Shown: positions 23,471-34,700 of the stretch, piece by piece
Position numbering within the stretch: the stretch's first letter is position 1
Layout: every line of letters starts with the position of its first letter
NCBI GenBank assembly: GCA_036508135.1
Contig: DATCHW010000259.1
Coordinates: forward strand, 62,001 to 126,000
Direction of reading: 5' to 3'
DNA from: DATCHW01 sp036508135
GTDB lineage: Bacteria; Bacteroidota; Ignavibacteria; Tepidaquicellales; Tepidaquicellaceae
Length of the DNA: 64,000 nucleotides
Made by a program: the position numbers and the translations under genes
The notes under the pieces: generated by a model
Databases searched by the model: none
The model's input: only the letters and a program-made list of their open reading frames with translations
What the model was told of the DNA's origin: nothing

Positions 23471-25576
23471 ATGAATTCGTTCGACAATTTCTTTTACCCA
23501 AAATCTATTGCACTTATTGGAGCTTCCACGAAACCGGGAAATCTAAGCTACGAGTTGATTGGAAATCTATTAAAATTTAATTATTCAGGAAAAATTTATC
23601 CCGTAAATCCAAAAGCGGATATTGTAAACACGCTAAAGGCGTATAAATCAGTTTCGGATGTGAACGGGGAGATTGATCTTGCAGTGATTATGGTTCAGAA
23701 AACTCTCGTGCTTATGGCTATCGATGAATGTTATAAAAAGAAAATAAACTCTGTAATACTTATCACTGCTGGTTTTAAAGAAACCGGAGAAGAGGGTGAA
23801 AGGCTCGAGAATGAACTGCTGACAAAAATAAAAGAATATAATATACGTCTCGTGGGTCCAAACTGTATGGGAATAATAAATTCTAAGCCGGGCATTAGTA
23901 TGAATGGAACCTTTGTTTTGGGGGAACCTAATTATGGCGGGATCGGCTTCTGCTCACAAAGTGGTGCGTTAGGCGCAGCGGTACTTAAAACGGTGAAAAA
24001 GAATGACATAGGAATGGGACACTTTATTAGTATTGGCAATAAAGCAGATGTAACAGAGAATGACATTCTGTATTACTGGAAAGATAACAATGATATAAAA
24101 GTAGTTACGCTTTATCTTGAGTCTTTTTCCAATCCCAGGAAATTTGTAGAAGTTGTTAAGGAAATTACAAAAAATAAACCGGTAATTCTGATAAAAGCAG
24201 CTCGCACGAAGTCAGGGATGAAGGCTGCAAGTTCACATACAGGTGCACTTGCAAGCGGTGATGCAATTGCAGATGCATTAATCGAACAATCAGGTGCGAT
24301 AAGGGTGGATACAATTGAGCAGATGTTTGATATCGCAAAAGCATTTGATAAGGCAAAATCACCGAAGGGAAATCGAGTGGGAATACTCACAAATGCAGGC
24401 GGTCCGGCGATTCTTTGCGTAGATGAATGCGATAAAAACGGTCTCGAAGTACCTGAACTTTCGGATGAAGTAAAGAGACAAATAAGTGAATTTGCTCCGG
24501 TAGAAGCATCACTACATAATCCTGTTGACTTGCTGCCTCCGGCAACTGCTGATATGTGGGCGAAAGCGGCGGAGTATATGCTGGAAGATGATAACCTTGA
24601 TTCGCTGATAGTGATAATGGGTCCTCCGCTTATGCTTGATACAGTTCAGATAATGTGTGCTGTAAATGATTCAGTGAAAAAATCCGGTAAAACTGTTTTC
24701 TTTGTTTTAATGTCACAGGATGAATTAATACCAAAACTTCAGGAATCTGCTCCCGGACATCCTCCTATTTACAAAACACCTGAATCAGCAGCAAGACCTT
24801 TAGGGGAAATGATTAAGTATAATGTGTATGTGAAAAAACCACCGGTTAAGAAGATAAAGATTAATATAAAGAAAGACGAAGTAGAGAAGGTATTGAATTC
24901 AATTAAAACAAAAGGGGAATTCTATCTTGACTTCGAAGATGTTAATAAAATATTACATGCATACGATCTGCCGATAATAGATTCATTCATTATGAAAGAT
25001 GAATTATCGGCTCTAAAATGTGCTAATGAGATTGGGTATCCTGTCGTATTGAAATCGGTGGGAAGGGAACTTATTCACAAAACTGATATTGGAGGAGTGA
25101 AACTTGATTTAAAGAACGAAGCAGAATTAAAAAGTGCTATTGAAGAAATTAATTTAAATCTAAAAGCCAAGAATTTATTTAAGAAGCTTGAAGGATACCT
25201 TGTACAACCTTTCTACAGAGGTGGAATAGAAACTATCCTTGGTATTGTAAAGGATAGAAGTGCGGGACATCTTGTGATGTTTGGATTAGGCGGAATAATG
25301 GTTGAAATATTAAAAGATGTAAAGTTTAGATTAACAAATTTGGAAGAAACAGATGCATATATGATGATAAGATCCCTGAAGGGATATAAGATACTCGAAG
25401 GAATTCGCGGAAAGAAAGGTGCTGATATAGATTACATTGCCGAGAGTATTATTAAATTAGCAAAATTATCTGAGGATTTTCCTATATTTGAAGAGATAGA
25501 TTTGAATCCGTTTAATTTTACTGATGAGCGCAATACCTCAAAAATTCTCGATGCAAGAATAAAAGTGGTATTGTGA
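23471..25576 (+). CDS. ADP-forming acetate-CoA ligase, fused alpha and beta subunits
   Basis: The 701-residue protein joins a CoA-binding domain (IGASTKPGN ... YPVNPKAD), two succinyl-CoA-ligase-like domains with the phosphorylated histidine in SSHTGALASG (about residue 256), and a C-terminal ATP-grasp domain (GYPVVLKSVGRELIHKTDIG). It interconverts acetyl-CoA, ADP and phosphate with acetate, CoA and ATP, a substrate-level phosphorylation route of many anaerobes. With the upstream pathway that yields acetyl-CoA from pyrimidines it could conserve energy. It may accept other acyl-CoAs. It is 83 bases upstream of the redox operon and could be co-transcribed. Confidence 0.92.
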   Translation: MNSFDNFFYPKSIALIGASTKPGNLSYELIGNLLKFNYSGKIYPVNPKADIVNTLKAYKSVSDVNGEIDLAVIMVQKTLVLMAIDECYKKKINSVILITAGFKETGEEGERLENELLTKIKEYNIRLVGPNCMGIINSKPGISMNGTFVLGEPNYGGIGFCSQSGALGAAVLKTVKKNDIGMGHFISIGNKADVTENDILYYWKDNNDIKVVTLYLESFSNPRKFVEVVKEITKNKPVILIKAARTKSGMKAASSHTGALASGDAIADALIEQSGAIRVDTIEQMFDIAKAFDKAKSPKGNRVGILTNAGGPAILCVDECDKNGLEVPELSDEVKRQISEFAPVEASLHNPVDLLPPATADMWAKAAEYMLEDDNLDSLIVIMGPPLMLDTVQIMCAVNDSVKKSGKTVFFVLMSQDELIPKLQESAPGHPPIYKTPESAARPLGEMIKYNVYVKKPPVKKIKINIKKDEVEKVLNSIKTKGEFYLDFEDVNKILHAYDLPIIDSFIMKDELSALKCANEIGYPVVLKSVGRELIHKTDIGGVKLDLKNEAELKSAIEEINLNLKAKNLFKKLEGYLVQPFYRGGIETILGIVKDRSAGHLVMFGLGGIMVEILKDVKFRLTNLEETDAYMMIRSLKGYKILEGIRGKKGADIDYIAESIIKLAKLSEDFPIFEEIDLNPFNFTDERNTSKILDARIKVVL

Positions 25577-25659
25577 ATCAATTAGCAACATACTTAAATG
25601 AACAAAGATATTTGTGTAATTTTTTATTATTTTTGCATTAAATAAAAAGGAGAAATATT

Positions 25660-26541
25660 ATGTTTAATTTTGTTTCTCTCAGTGTTAAGTGTCCCTTATG
25701 CGGAGAGTCCTTTATGGACAAAGATAATCTCGTTGATAACGAGTCAAGTATAAAACTTAACATTGAAATAGGTCATAAGACAGGTACAATTTTACTTAGT
25801 TCTATTTACGGTAGTTATAATTATGACTGCGATATAGATATAAAACCTGATGAAGTTGCTAATTTCATCTGTCCAAATTGTAAAGGAGACCTCAGCGGTG
25901 AAATTGAATGCCGGGTCTGCAAAGCACCTATGTTTGACTTTCATCTTGATATGGGAGGTAAAGTATCTGTCTGCTCTCGGAAAGGTTGTAAAAATCACCT
26001 AATAGAATTTGAAGATTTAACAAATGCTTTAAGAAAATTTTATCAGGAGTACGGATACATTTCAAAAGCACATCACATCGAGCAGCATGACTATCCGCTT
26101 GAATCAATATTAGTTGAAAAAACTCCCGAGGAGGAAGACGAAGAGATTATAGAAACAGGGGCATTCCTTCAGGCATATTGTCCTTATTGCAAGCGAACAT
26201 TAATTGATACTGACGTTTTAAAGCTAAAAATCATTAATGATAAAAATGAAGTCGGATACGTAATGCTAAGTCCATATTTAAATGTTTTTTCATCAAAATC
26301 GACAGTATTTCTTACAGAAGATAAGCAAGTAAAGGACCTAAAATGTTATCATTGCGATCATTCTTTGATAGTAAAAGATAAGGGCTGTGATAAATGCGGT
26401 TCACCCACTGCACGCATTTCAATCGGAGCAAGGCTGAGACTTATAGATTTTTACATTTGCTCTAAGAAAGGATGCCGTTGGCATGGATTGAGCGAAGATG
26501 ATATTAATGAAATAAAGCTTGAAGATAGTGATGAATGGTAA
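25660..26541 (+). CDS. Two-repeat eight-cysteine protein, zinc-ribbon or rubredoxin-like
   Basis: The 293-residue protein is not a recognised family. It contains two homologous halves (about 10-125 and 165-285). Each has four cysteine pairs in the same order: CPxC at the start, CxxC in the middle (ICPNCK, KCYHCD), a second CxxC (CRVC, CDKC) and C-x4-C near the end (CSRKGC, CSKKGC followed by WHG in the second half). Each half could hold two zinc or iron ions. The second half is clearly homologous to the N-terminal domain of the NfnB-like protein encoded at 27423. It has a strong AAGGAG ribosome site and starts the redox operon, so a role as electron carrier or assembly partner is my inference. 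Confidence 0.75.
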   Translation: MFNFVSLSVKCPLCGESFMDKDNLVDNESSIKLNIEIGHKTGTILLSSIYGSYNYDCDIDIKPDEVANFICPNCKGDLSGEIECRVCKAPMFDFHLDMGGKVSVCSRKGCKNHLIEFEDLTNALRKFYQEYGYISKAHHIEQHDYPLESILVEKTPEEEDEEIIETGAFLQAYCPYCKRTLIDTDVLKLKIINDKNEVGYVMLSPYLNVFSSKSTVFLTEDKQVKDLKCYHCDHSLIVKDKGCDKCGSPTARISIGARLRLIDFYICSKKGCRWHGLSEDDINEIKLEDSDEW

Positions 26542-26572
26542 GCAAATATTTACAAAATTAAAATAATATTTA

Positions 26573-27397
26573 ATGTTTCAGATTACCCGTAAACAAGAAA
26601 TGGCAAAGGGTTCTATAATCAGATTTGATGTTAGCGCTCCAAAAATAGCTGCAAAAGGGAAAGCCGGACAATTCGTAATTGTAAGGGTAAATGAAACAGG
26701 GGAAAGAATCCCTCTAACAATTGCCGATAAAGATGAATTTGCCGGAATCATAACATTAATATTTCAGGTTGTCGGAAAAACTACAGCATTGATGCGGTCA
26801 TTGAAAGCAGGAGATTTTTTAAAAGATGTAGTAGGTCCACTGGGGAGACCCGCAGAAGTTGAAAAGCTTGGAACGGTCGTTATGGTAGGCGGTGGTACAG
26901 GTGTTGCGATATTACACCATATAACGAAAGCATTTAAAGAAGCAGGAAATTATGTAATTGGTATAATCGGCTCAAAAGAAAAAGAATTGCTTATACTTGA
27001 AAATGAAATGACTGCTATGTGTGATGAAATTGTTGTTTGTACAGATGACGGAAGCTGGGGAGAAAGAGGATTTGTAACTCAGCCTTTGGCAAAATACCTT
27101 GATGAGAGATATGATATCAAACTAGTATATGCAATAGGTCCGATTCCCATGATGAAAAATATATGTAAACTTACGAAGAAGTATAATATGAAAACTATGG
27201 TAAGTCTGAATCCTGTGATGATAGATGGTACTGGAATGTGCGGCGGATGCAGAGTTACTGTTAATAATAAAACACAATTTTGCTGTGTTGACGGTCCTGA
27301 TTTTGACGGACATGAAGTGGATTTTGATGAATTAGACAAAAGAAATTCGATGTATTTAAAAGATGAAAAAGACTCATTACTATTCTCAATCCGATAA
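26573..27397 (+). CDS. nfnA: NfnA/SudB-type FAD- and 2Fe-2S-containing NAD(P)H-ferredoxin reductase subunit
   Basis: The 274-residue protein belongs to the sulfide dehydrogenase/dihydroorotate dehydrogenase electron-transfer family. An FAD-binding barrel (GQFVIVRVNETGERIPLTIA) is followed by a NAD-binding part (VVMVGGGTGVAILHHI) and a C-terminal 2Fe-2S motif GTGMCGGCRVTVNNKTQFCC with the expected four cysteines. In NfnAB it carries the small FAD site oxidising or reducing NADH, while NfnB holds the bifurcating flavin. It is 31 bases after the cysteine-domain gene and 25 bases before the NfnB-like gene. Confidence 0.9.
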   Translation: MFQITRKQEMAKGSIIRFDVSAPKIAAKGKAGQFVIVRVNETGERIPLTIADKDEFAGIITLIFQVVGKTTALMRSLKAGDFLKDVVGPLGRPAEVEKLGTVVMVGGGTGVAILHHITKAFKEAGNYVIGIIGSKEKELLILENEMTAMCDEIVVCTDDGSWGERGFVTQPLAKYLDERYDIKLVYAIGPIPMMKNICKLTKKYNMKTMVSLNPVMIDGTGMCGGCRVTVNNKTQFCCVDGPDFDGHEVDFDELDKRNSMYLKDEKDSLLFSIR

Positions 27398-27422
27398 TGA
27401 ATATAAATAATAGATATAGATA

Positions 27423-29213
27423 ATGATTGAGCATGATATAAAATATCTTAAGTTTAAAACTTATCTTAATACTTATTGCCCTCATTGCAGAAATACGTTC
27501 AACTATGAAAGAAAAGATGTAAAATATTTAGCATTCAAAGGTAAATATAAAGGACAGGAAATCGATTTAAAACTTAGTCCTTACCTTGACGTATTCGACA
27601 TCGAATCTACTATTCCCATTGAATCCGGTGATGTCATAGATGACTTGATATGTCCTAGATGTAAAAAAAGTTTAGTAGTTTCTGAAATTAAATGTGGTGA
27701 ATGCGGTTCTCAAGTGTCGGAAATGATCATCACTGCATTTTCGAAATTGATACCGTATTACTTCTGCATGAAAAATGGTTGTGAATGGCACGGATTAACA
27801 AAAGCAGATGAAAACAAGATAAAACTTAAAATTCCAAGGCAGGAAATGCCTGAGCAGGACCAAAAATTACGAACTGCAAATTATAATGAAGTACCATACG
27901 GTTATACATCAGAGTTGGCACAACTCGAGGCAGGAAGGTGCTTACAATGTAAAAACCCTAAATGTGTTACCGGATGTCCCGTCAATATTGATATTCCTAA
28001 TTTTATCAGATTAATTTCTGAAGAAAAATTCGATGATGCTGCAAAAAAAATAAAAGAAACCAATATTTTACCGGCTATCTGCGGGAGAGTATGTCCCCAG
28101 GAAAGTCAATGTGAAGCAGTATGCATTCTGGGAACAAGGGATAGACCAGTTGCAATAGGTAACCTTGAAAGATATATTGCTGACTATGAAAGAAAAATGG
28201 GACTTGTAAAGATCCCTGTGATAAAAACTAAATTAAACAAAAAAATTGCAGTTGTAGGTTCAGGACCTGCCGGTCTGACTGTTGCGGCTGACTTGCAGCA
28301 GCTAGGATATTCGGTAACGATTTTTGAAGCTCTGCACGAACCGGGTGGGGTATTGGTTTACGGAATTCCTGAATTTCGACTTCCGAAATCTATAGTATCA
28401 TTTGAAATTGATTATTTAAGAGAATTAGGGTGCCGGATAGAAATGAATCATATTATCGGGAAAACAATTACGGTAGATGAACTATTAGAGCACTTTAATG
28501 CTGTTTTCATCGGAGTAGGTGCGGGATTACCTGTGTTTATGAATATTGAAGGTGAAAATCTTGGAAATGTTTTTTCTTCAAATGAATATCTGACAAGAAT
28601 GAATCTAATGAAAGCTTATAAGTTTCCGGAATATGATACACCAAAACCGAGAGGAAATAAAGTAGTGGTTATCGGAGGTGGTAACGTTGCCATGGATTCT
28701 GCCAGAACAGCAATAAGAACCGGTTCGACTGAAGTAACAATTGTCTACCGAAGATCCAGACAGGAATTGCCTGCAAGGCATGAAGAAGTGAGACATGCGG
28801 AAGAAGAAGGAATAAGGTTTATGCTTTTAACTAACCCTGTAAAATTTTTAGGAACTGATCAGAATATGGTAAAAGGAATGGAATGCATAAGAATGCAATT
28901 AGGAGAGCCTGATTCATCAGGTAGAAGAAGACCTATACCAATAGAAGGATCAAATTTTATAATTGATTGTGATTTAATAGTCGTAGCAGTAGGAACTTCT
29001 TCGAATCCTATACTATTCCAGACAACTCCTGATATTAAAAGAAATAAGTGGGGTTATGTTGAAGTAAATCCGGAGACTAATGAGACATCGAAACCTTATG
29101 TTTATGCAGGAGGAGATATCGTAACAGGTTCTGCAACAGTTATACAAGCAATGGGTGCAGGAAGAATAGCTGCTAATGCAATACACAGGAAATTATCATT
29201 AAATAAGATTTGA
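27423..29213 (+). CDS. nfnB: NfnB/GltA-like bifurcating flavoprotein with an extra N-terminal eight-cysteine domain
   Basis: From about residue 140 this 596-residue protein is a standard NfnB/GltD-like subunit: Fe-S domain with CLQCKNPKCVTGCP and CGRVCPQESQCEAVC, FAD motif VVGSGPAGLTV, NADPH motif VIGGGNVAMDSAR and C-terminal GGDIVTGSATVIQAMGAG. NfnB normally has about 460 residues; here the first ~140 form an added domain with the pairs YCPHCR, ICPRCK, KCGECG and CMKNGCEWHG, homologous to the second half of the protein encoded at 25660. With NfnA it should make a NADH-dependent ferredoxin:NADP+ transhydrogenase. The added cysteine domain is unusual and may bring another electron carrier to the complex. 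Confidence 0.9.
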   Translation: MIEHDIKYLKFKTYLNTYCPHCRNTFNYERKDVKYLAFKGKYKGQEIDLKLSPYLDVFDIESTIPIESGDVIDDLICPRCKKSLVVSEIKCGECGSQVSEMIITAFSKLIPYYFCMKNGCEWHGLTKADENKIKLKIPRQEMPEQDQKLRTANYNEVPYGYTSELAQLEAGRCLQCKNPKCVTGCPVNIDIPNFIRLISEEKFDDAAKKIKETNILPAICGRVCPQESQCEAVCILGTRDRPVAIGNLERYIADYERKMGLVKIPVIKTKLNKKIAVVGSGPAGLTVAADLQQLGYSVTIFEALHEPGGVLVYGIPEFRLPKSIVSFEIDYLRELGCRIEMNHIIGKTITVDELLEHFNAVFIGVGAGLPVFMNIEGENLGNVFSSNEYLTRMNLMKAYKFPEYDTPKPRGNKVVVIGGGNVAMDSARTAIRTGSTEVTIVYRRSRQELPARHEEVRHAEEEGIRFMLLTNPVKFLGTDQNMVKGMECIRMQLGEPDSSGRRRPIPIEGSNFIIDCDLIVVAVGTSSNPILFQTTPDIKRNKWGYVEVNPETNETSKPYVYAGGDIVTGSATVIQAMGAGRIAANAIHRKLSLNKI

Positions 29214-29348
29214 TTTGTATTCGAGTTTTTATTTACATCAGTTTTATAGTATTTCTTTTTCAGAAAATCTGATAATTCAAAGTTTTAGTAATTTTTCCAA
29301 TGGATATTCCCATTTCAATATTTTAAATCCTATAATTTTTAATCAAAT

Positions 29349-29912
29349 ATGAGAATTGCAAGAATACAACTACCAGATGTGAAACAAAATATTGTAAGTT
29401 CAAATGTCGATCTGGATTTATTAAATCCGCTTATCAAAAAATTCAAGCACAAAAAAGGTAACCTGATTCCTTTATTACAGGGAGCGCAAAATCTTTTTGG
29501 GTATATTCCTATCGAAGTATTTTTGAAAATATCTACTGAAACCGGTTTGAAATTGAATGATATGTATGGAGTGGCTACATTTTATGCACAGTTCCGTTTA
29601 AAGCCTGTTGGGAAAATCATTATCCGAGTATGTCATGGAACTGCCTGCCATGTTCAAAATGCGACTAAAGTAACCGAAGATTTAATTACATATTTAAATG
29701 TAAAGGATGGAGAAACCACTGACGACAGATTATTCACTCTGGAAACAGTCGCTTGCCTGGGTTGCTGTTCACTCGCACCTGTGATGATGATAGGTGAAGA
29801 TACATATGGAAAGTTAAGCGGAAAAAAAGCAGTTGACGTTGTGAAAGATATTAAAAGAAAAGAAATATCGGAAATTCAAAGTAAACAAACGGAAAAATTT
29901 TCGAAGAATTAA
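29349..29912 (+). CDS. NuoE/HydC-like 2Fe-2S thioredoxin-fold subunit
   Basis: The 187-residue protein is of the NuoE/HydC type. A helical start (LLQGAQNLFGYIP, MYGVATFYAQF) is followed by a thioredoxin-like domain with the 2Fe-2S ligands in CHGTACH and CLGCC. Such subunits pair with NuoF-like flavoproteins in complex I, bifurcating hydrogenases, formate dehydrogenases and Stn-type transhydrogenases. The two following genes complete a three-subunit set. It is separated from the NfnB gene by 135 bases, so a secondary promoter is possible. Confidence 0.9.
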   Translation: MRIARIQLPDVKQNIVSSNVDLDLLNPLIKKFKHKKGNLIPLLQGAQNLFGYIPIEVFLKISTETGLKLNDMYGVATFYAQFRLKPVGKIIIRVCHGTACHVQNATKVTEDLITYLNVKDGETTDDRLFTLETVACLGCCSLAPVMMIGEDTYGKLSGKKAVDVVKDIKRKEISEIQSKQTEKFSKN

Positions 29913-29951
29913 TATTAATTTTATTACTACAATCAGAAAATAAATTTTCAG

Positions 29952-31730
29952 ATGGAAAAAACACAAATTATAGTAGGACTTGGAAGTTGCGGAATTGCAG
30001 CCGGTGCAGGTAAAGTATATGATGAAATAAAACGCATAAAAGAAACAGATAAACTTGATTTTGAACTTAAAAAAACAAGTTGTGTAGGAATGTGTTTTCG
30101 TGAACCTTTGGTAGAAATTATCGATGAAAGCGGATCATATTTGTATGGTAATGTCGATACTAAAAAAGTAGATGAAATGATTGAAAAGCATATCCAGAAT
30201 TTTGCACCGATAAGAGAATATATTGTGAAATCCGATTTATTTGATACACCGGATAAGAATTATTTTGAAGGTCAGGTTAAAATTGCTTTAAGGAATTGTG
30301 GTTACATAGATCCGGAGTCAATTTCGGATTATGAATTGCGTGGAGGATATGATGCAATAAAGAAAATATCAAATGAAAAAATAAGCTGTCATGATGTAAT
30401 TCAAACCATCCTTGAATCCGGTTTAAGAGGCAGGGGAGGCGGTGGTTTCCCGACTGGTTTAAAATGGAGATTTGCGAATAACAGTCAGTCAAATGATAAA
30501 TATATAATATGCAATGCTGACGAAGGAGATCCGGGAGCATTTATGGATAGATCTGTGCTTGAAGGCGATCCACATTCTGTTCTTGAGGGAATGATAATCG
30601 GTGCATATGCAATTGGTGCTTCACACGGAGTAATTTACTGTCGTGCAGAATATCCCCTTGCCGTAAAAAGGCTGAATATAGCAATAGAGCAGGCAAGGGA
30701 TAATGGATATTTAGGGGAAGATATAATGGGAATTGAAGGGTTTATTTTTGATGTTTATGTAAAAGAAGGAGCCGGGGCGTTTGTCTGCGGTGAAGAAACC
30801 GCTTTGATAGCTTCAGTAGAAGGTGAAAGAGGAATGCCAAGAAAGAGACCTCCTTTTCCTGCGGTATCAGGTTTGTGGAAAAAGCCTACAAATATTAATA
30901 ATGTAGAAACATTCGCTAATATCCCATGGATTATAGTTAACGGTGCGAAAGAATACTCTAAGTACGGTACAGAGAAAAGTAAAGGTACAAAAGTATTTGC
31001 TTTGACAGGAAAGATAAAGAATGGAGGGTTAGTTGAAGTTCCAATGGGAATTACCATTAAGGATATTATTTACAAATTAGGCGGCGGTATAATTGATGAT
31101 AAAAAATTTAAAGCTGTTCAATTAGGTGGACCTTCAGGTGGTTGTATTCCTGAATATTTATCAGATACAATTGTGGATTATGATTCAGTGAATGCAACTG
31201 GTGCAATTATGGGATCAGGTGGTATGGTTGTGATGGATGAAACTACGTGTATGGTAGATATTGCAAGATTCTTCCTTGATTTTACAAGAAAAGAATCCTG
31301 CGGGAAATGCACATTTTGCAGAGTCGGAACGATGAGGATGCTGGAAATTCTAAGAAGGATAACCGAGGGAGAAGGTAAGCAAGGAGATATAGAATTACTT
31401 GAAGAATTAGCAGTAAATATTAAGGATGGCTCTTTATGCGGACTTGGACAAACCGCTCCAAATCCTGTTTTAACGACAATTAAATATTTCAGAGATGAAT
31501 ATGAAGCACATATCAGAGATAAGAAGTGTCCTGCACTATCCTGTAAAAAATTGCTTACCTATGAGGTGATTGAAGAAAAATGTGTGGGTTGTGTCGTTTG
31601 TAAACGCGCATGCCCTGTTAATGCAATAGAAGGTGATAAAAAAGTTGTCCACTTTATTAAACAGGATCTGTGTACTAAATGCGGTGAATGTTATTCCAAA
31701 TGTAAATTTGACGCAATAAAAATTTATTAA
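29952..31730 (+). CDS. NuoF/HydB-like NADH-binding FMN subunit with extra Fe-S domains
   Basis: The 592-residue protein has three parts. The N-terminal ~90 residues are a thioredoxin-like 2Fe-2S domain (GSCGIAAGAG, TSCVGMC). The core is NuoF: FMN/NADH-binding GLRGRGGGGFPTGLKW and the 4Fe-4S ligands in ESCGKCTFCRVG with a later Cys in SLCGLGQ. The C-terminal part has two ferredoxin-type 4Fe-4S motifs, CVGCVVCKRACP and CTKCGECYSKCK. This is the HydB layout of bifurcating complexes rather than that of complex I NuoF. It provides the NAD(H) site and possibly the bifurcating flavin. Confidence 0.9.
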   Translation: MEKTQIIVGLGSCGIAAGAGKVYDEIKRIKETDKLDFELKKTSCVGMCFREPLVEIIDESGSYLYGNVDTKKVDEMIEKHIQNFAPIREYIVKSDLFDTPDKNYFEGQVKIALRNCGYIDPESISDYELRGGYDAIKKISNEKISCHDVIQTILESGLRGRGGGGFPTGLKWRFANNSQSNDKYIICNADEGDPGAFMDRSVLEGDPHSVLEGMIIGAYAIGASHGVIYCRAEYPLAVKRLNIAIEQARDNGYLGEDIMGIEGFIFDVYVKEGAGAFVCGEETALIASVEGERGMPRKRPPFPAVSGLWKKPTNINNVETFANIPWIIVNGAKEYSKYGTEKSKGTKVFALTGKIKNGGLVEVPMGITIKDIIYKLGGGIIDDKKFKAVQLGGPSGGCIPEYLSDTIVDYDSVNATGAIMGSGGMVVMDETTCMVDIARFFLDFTRKESCGKCTFCRVGTMRMLEILRRITEGEGKQGDIELLEELAVNIKDGSLCGLGQTAPNPVLTTIKYFRDEYEAHIRDKKCPALSCKKLLTYEVIEEKCVGCVVCKRACPVNAIEGDKKVVHFIKQDLCTKCGECYSKCKFDAIKIY

Positions 31731-31765
31731 ATCTGAAAAAGTAAAAGTTTGACATTACATATTTT

Positions 31766-34700
31766 ATGGATAAATTAAATATAATATTAAACGGTAAAAT
31801 AGTTGAGGGAATTAAAGGGGAAAGTATTCTGCAGATTGCAAAAAGAAATAAAATTAAGATACCCACTTTATGCAATGATGATAGATTAGAGCCATTTTCC
31901 TCTTGTTATTTGTGCGTGGTTGAAGTTGAAGGAATGCGGGGTCTTCAGCCATCATGTTCAACTAAAATTGCCGAAGGTATGAAAATTGTTACCGAAAACG
32001 ATAGGATTCGTGCATCAAGAAAATCTGCTCTCGAACTTTTATTAAGTAATCACTATGCTGATTGTACAGCTCCATGTAAACAAACATGTCCGGCTGGAGT
32101 TGATGTGCAGGGATACATATCATTGATCAATAAAGGATTATACAGTGATGCTGTCGGTTTGATAAAACAAACGAATCCTTTACCTGCAATATGCGGAAGA
32201 GTGTGTGTAAGACCTTGTGAAACTTCTTGCAGAAGAAACCTTGTAGAAGGAGTCGGAGTCGGAATTGATTATCTAAAGAGATATGCTACAGATAAAGATT
32301 TTGCTTCCGAAGATATGTATAAACCTGAAACTGAACCCAATACAGGAAAGAAAGTGGCAATTATCGGTGCAGGTCCCGGCGGATTATCAGCAGGTTATTA
32401 CTTATCACTGAAAGGTCATGAAGTTGAGATATTTGAATCAAGTCATGATCCCGGAGGTATGCTAAGATATGGGATTCCGCCTTACCGTTTACCCAATGAT
32501 ATAATAGATAAAGAAGTAAAAAGTATCAAAGATCTTGGAGTTAAAATTCATTATGGTAAGAAATTGGGAGAGAACTTAAACTATGCAAAGTTATCGAAAA
32601 GTTTTGATTCATTAATATTAGCTATAGGATCTCAAAGTGGAACAAATATAGGATGTGAGAATGATAATGCTAAAAATGTGCTATCAGGAATTGATTTTCT
32701 GAGAACTATGGAATTGACAGGAGAAAAATATGATTTTAAAGGGAAAAAAGTTGCAGTGATTGGCGGTGGAAATACCGCAATGGATTGTTGCAGATCATCT
32801 ATACGTTGCGGAGCTGAAAAAGTCTATATTATTTACCGAAGAACTGAAAAAGAAATGCCTGCAAACCCGATTGAAATACATGAATCAAAACTTGAAGGAG
32901 TGGAATATATGTTCTTAACTGCTCCTGCAAAAGTAAATATTGATGATAAAGGTAAGTTAAAAACTCTGACATGTTTTAAAATGCAGTTAGGAGAACCTGA
33001 TTCCTCAGGCAGAAGAAGACCCTTGAAAATAGATGGTTCAGAATTTGATATCCAACTTGATTTTATACTTGCAGCAATCGGACAGAAAACAGAAGTTAAT
33101 TTTATTGATGATATCAATAATAATTCTGAAACAAAACTTATATTAAATAAATGGGGTGATATAGAGGCAGACAAAAAAACCCTCATGACTTCTATAAATA
33201 ACATTTTTGCTGCAGGTGATGCGGTAACCGGACCTGCAACATTAATTCAAGCTATAGCACAAGGTAAGAAAGCTGCAATAAGCTGTCATCAATTTCTTAC
33301 TGGAAAAGCAGTTTCGGGAGAAAATTTTGAATTTATAAGTAAAAAAGATAATTTCGAAAAACAAATCAAGGATGATTATGAAGGAAATTATGTTAAACAG
33401 GACAGACAGGAAATGCCTACTCTAGATCCTTCTGTAAGGAGGAATTTTGACGAAGTGGAACTCGGTTATTCAGATAATTCTGCTTATCAGGAAACCTTAA
33501 GATGCCTCGAGTGCGGATGCTCAGAGTATTATGTTTGCGATTTAAAAAAATATTCTACTGAGTATAATGTTGAACAAAAAAGATACGGTGGGGAATACAA
33601 AAAATACGAAGTGAATTTTGCACACCCCTTCATAGAAATCGATAATAATAAATGTATTCTCTGTTCAAGATGTATTAGAATTTGCAAGGAAGTTGTTAAT
33701 GCAAATGCTTTGGGTCTTATTAACCGTGGGTTCGAAACTTTTGTAGCACCGAGTTTAAATAAATATTTGCAGGATACCGATTGCGAATCATGCGGGTTGT
33801 GTATTTCTACTTGTCCTACAGGTGCAATAACCGAAAATGTTAAATTTAAATTTGGTCCCGTGGAACTTGAAAGTATAGACACAATATGTAACTATTGTTC
33901 TGTAGGCTGCGAGATAACATTGAATCATAAAAGTGGTGTCTTTATGAAAGTTGTAGGCAAAAATGGATTTATTAATAAGGAAACAAATATCTGTCGTTTC
34001 CCAAAATTCGGATACGATTATCTTAATGATAAAAACCGGATCACTAAACCTTTACTGAAAGTAAAGGGTAAATTTGAAGAAATAACATTTGAAAAAGCAT
34101 ATGACATAATGCACAACAAGATCAAGTCTGTTGAACCAGATGAAAATGCTTTTTTTGCAGGAGCAAGATTATCAAATGAGGAATTATATCTTGTTCAAAA
34201 ATTTGCAAGAGCAGCTGCTAAAACAAACAATATATCAAGTTTTCATTACCTCGGGAGGGGTGATACATACCGGGAAAACTATAAAGATAATGTTCCTTTT
34301 GAGGATATCATAAATTCAGAAAAAATTTATCTACTTGGCTCTGAAATCAACTATGAAAATCCTGTTGTTGGTTATATCGTAAATAATGCAAGAATTAATA
34401 ATAATACAAAACTTGAAGTTATTACGAATAACGAAAATTCATCATTGCTCAAGAGGGCAGACAGAATGATTCTTATAAAATCTTATTATTATTTTATAAA
34501 ATCTGTTAATCATTATTTACTTACGAATAATTTAGAAAATAAAATATATCTTGATGATAATGTTACAGGTTTTGATGAATATAAGAAATCTTTATTGACA
34601 GAAAACTTTAATGATTTAATAAAGAAATCGGGTGTGTTTTTTGAAAAAAGATTAATTGATTTTGCCAATGATTACAATAATACGATTCATGCGTTGATAA

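Noticed and set aside
32833..33882. Long minus-strand frames of 117-123 codons
   Set aside because: They are antisense to the giant redox fusion gene, which has continuous domain homology here.
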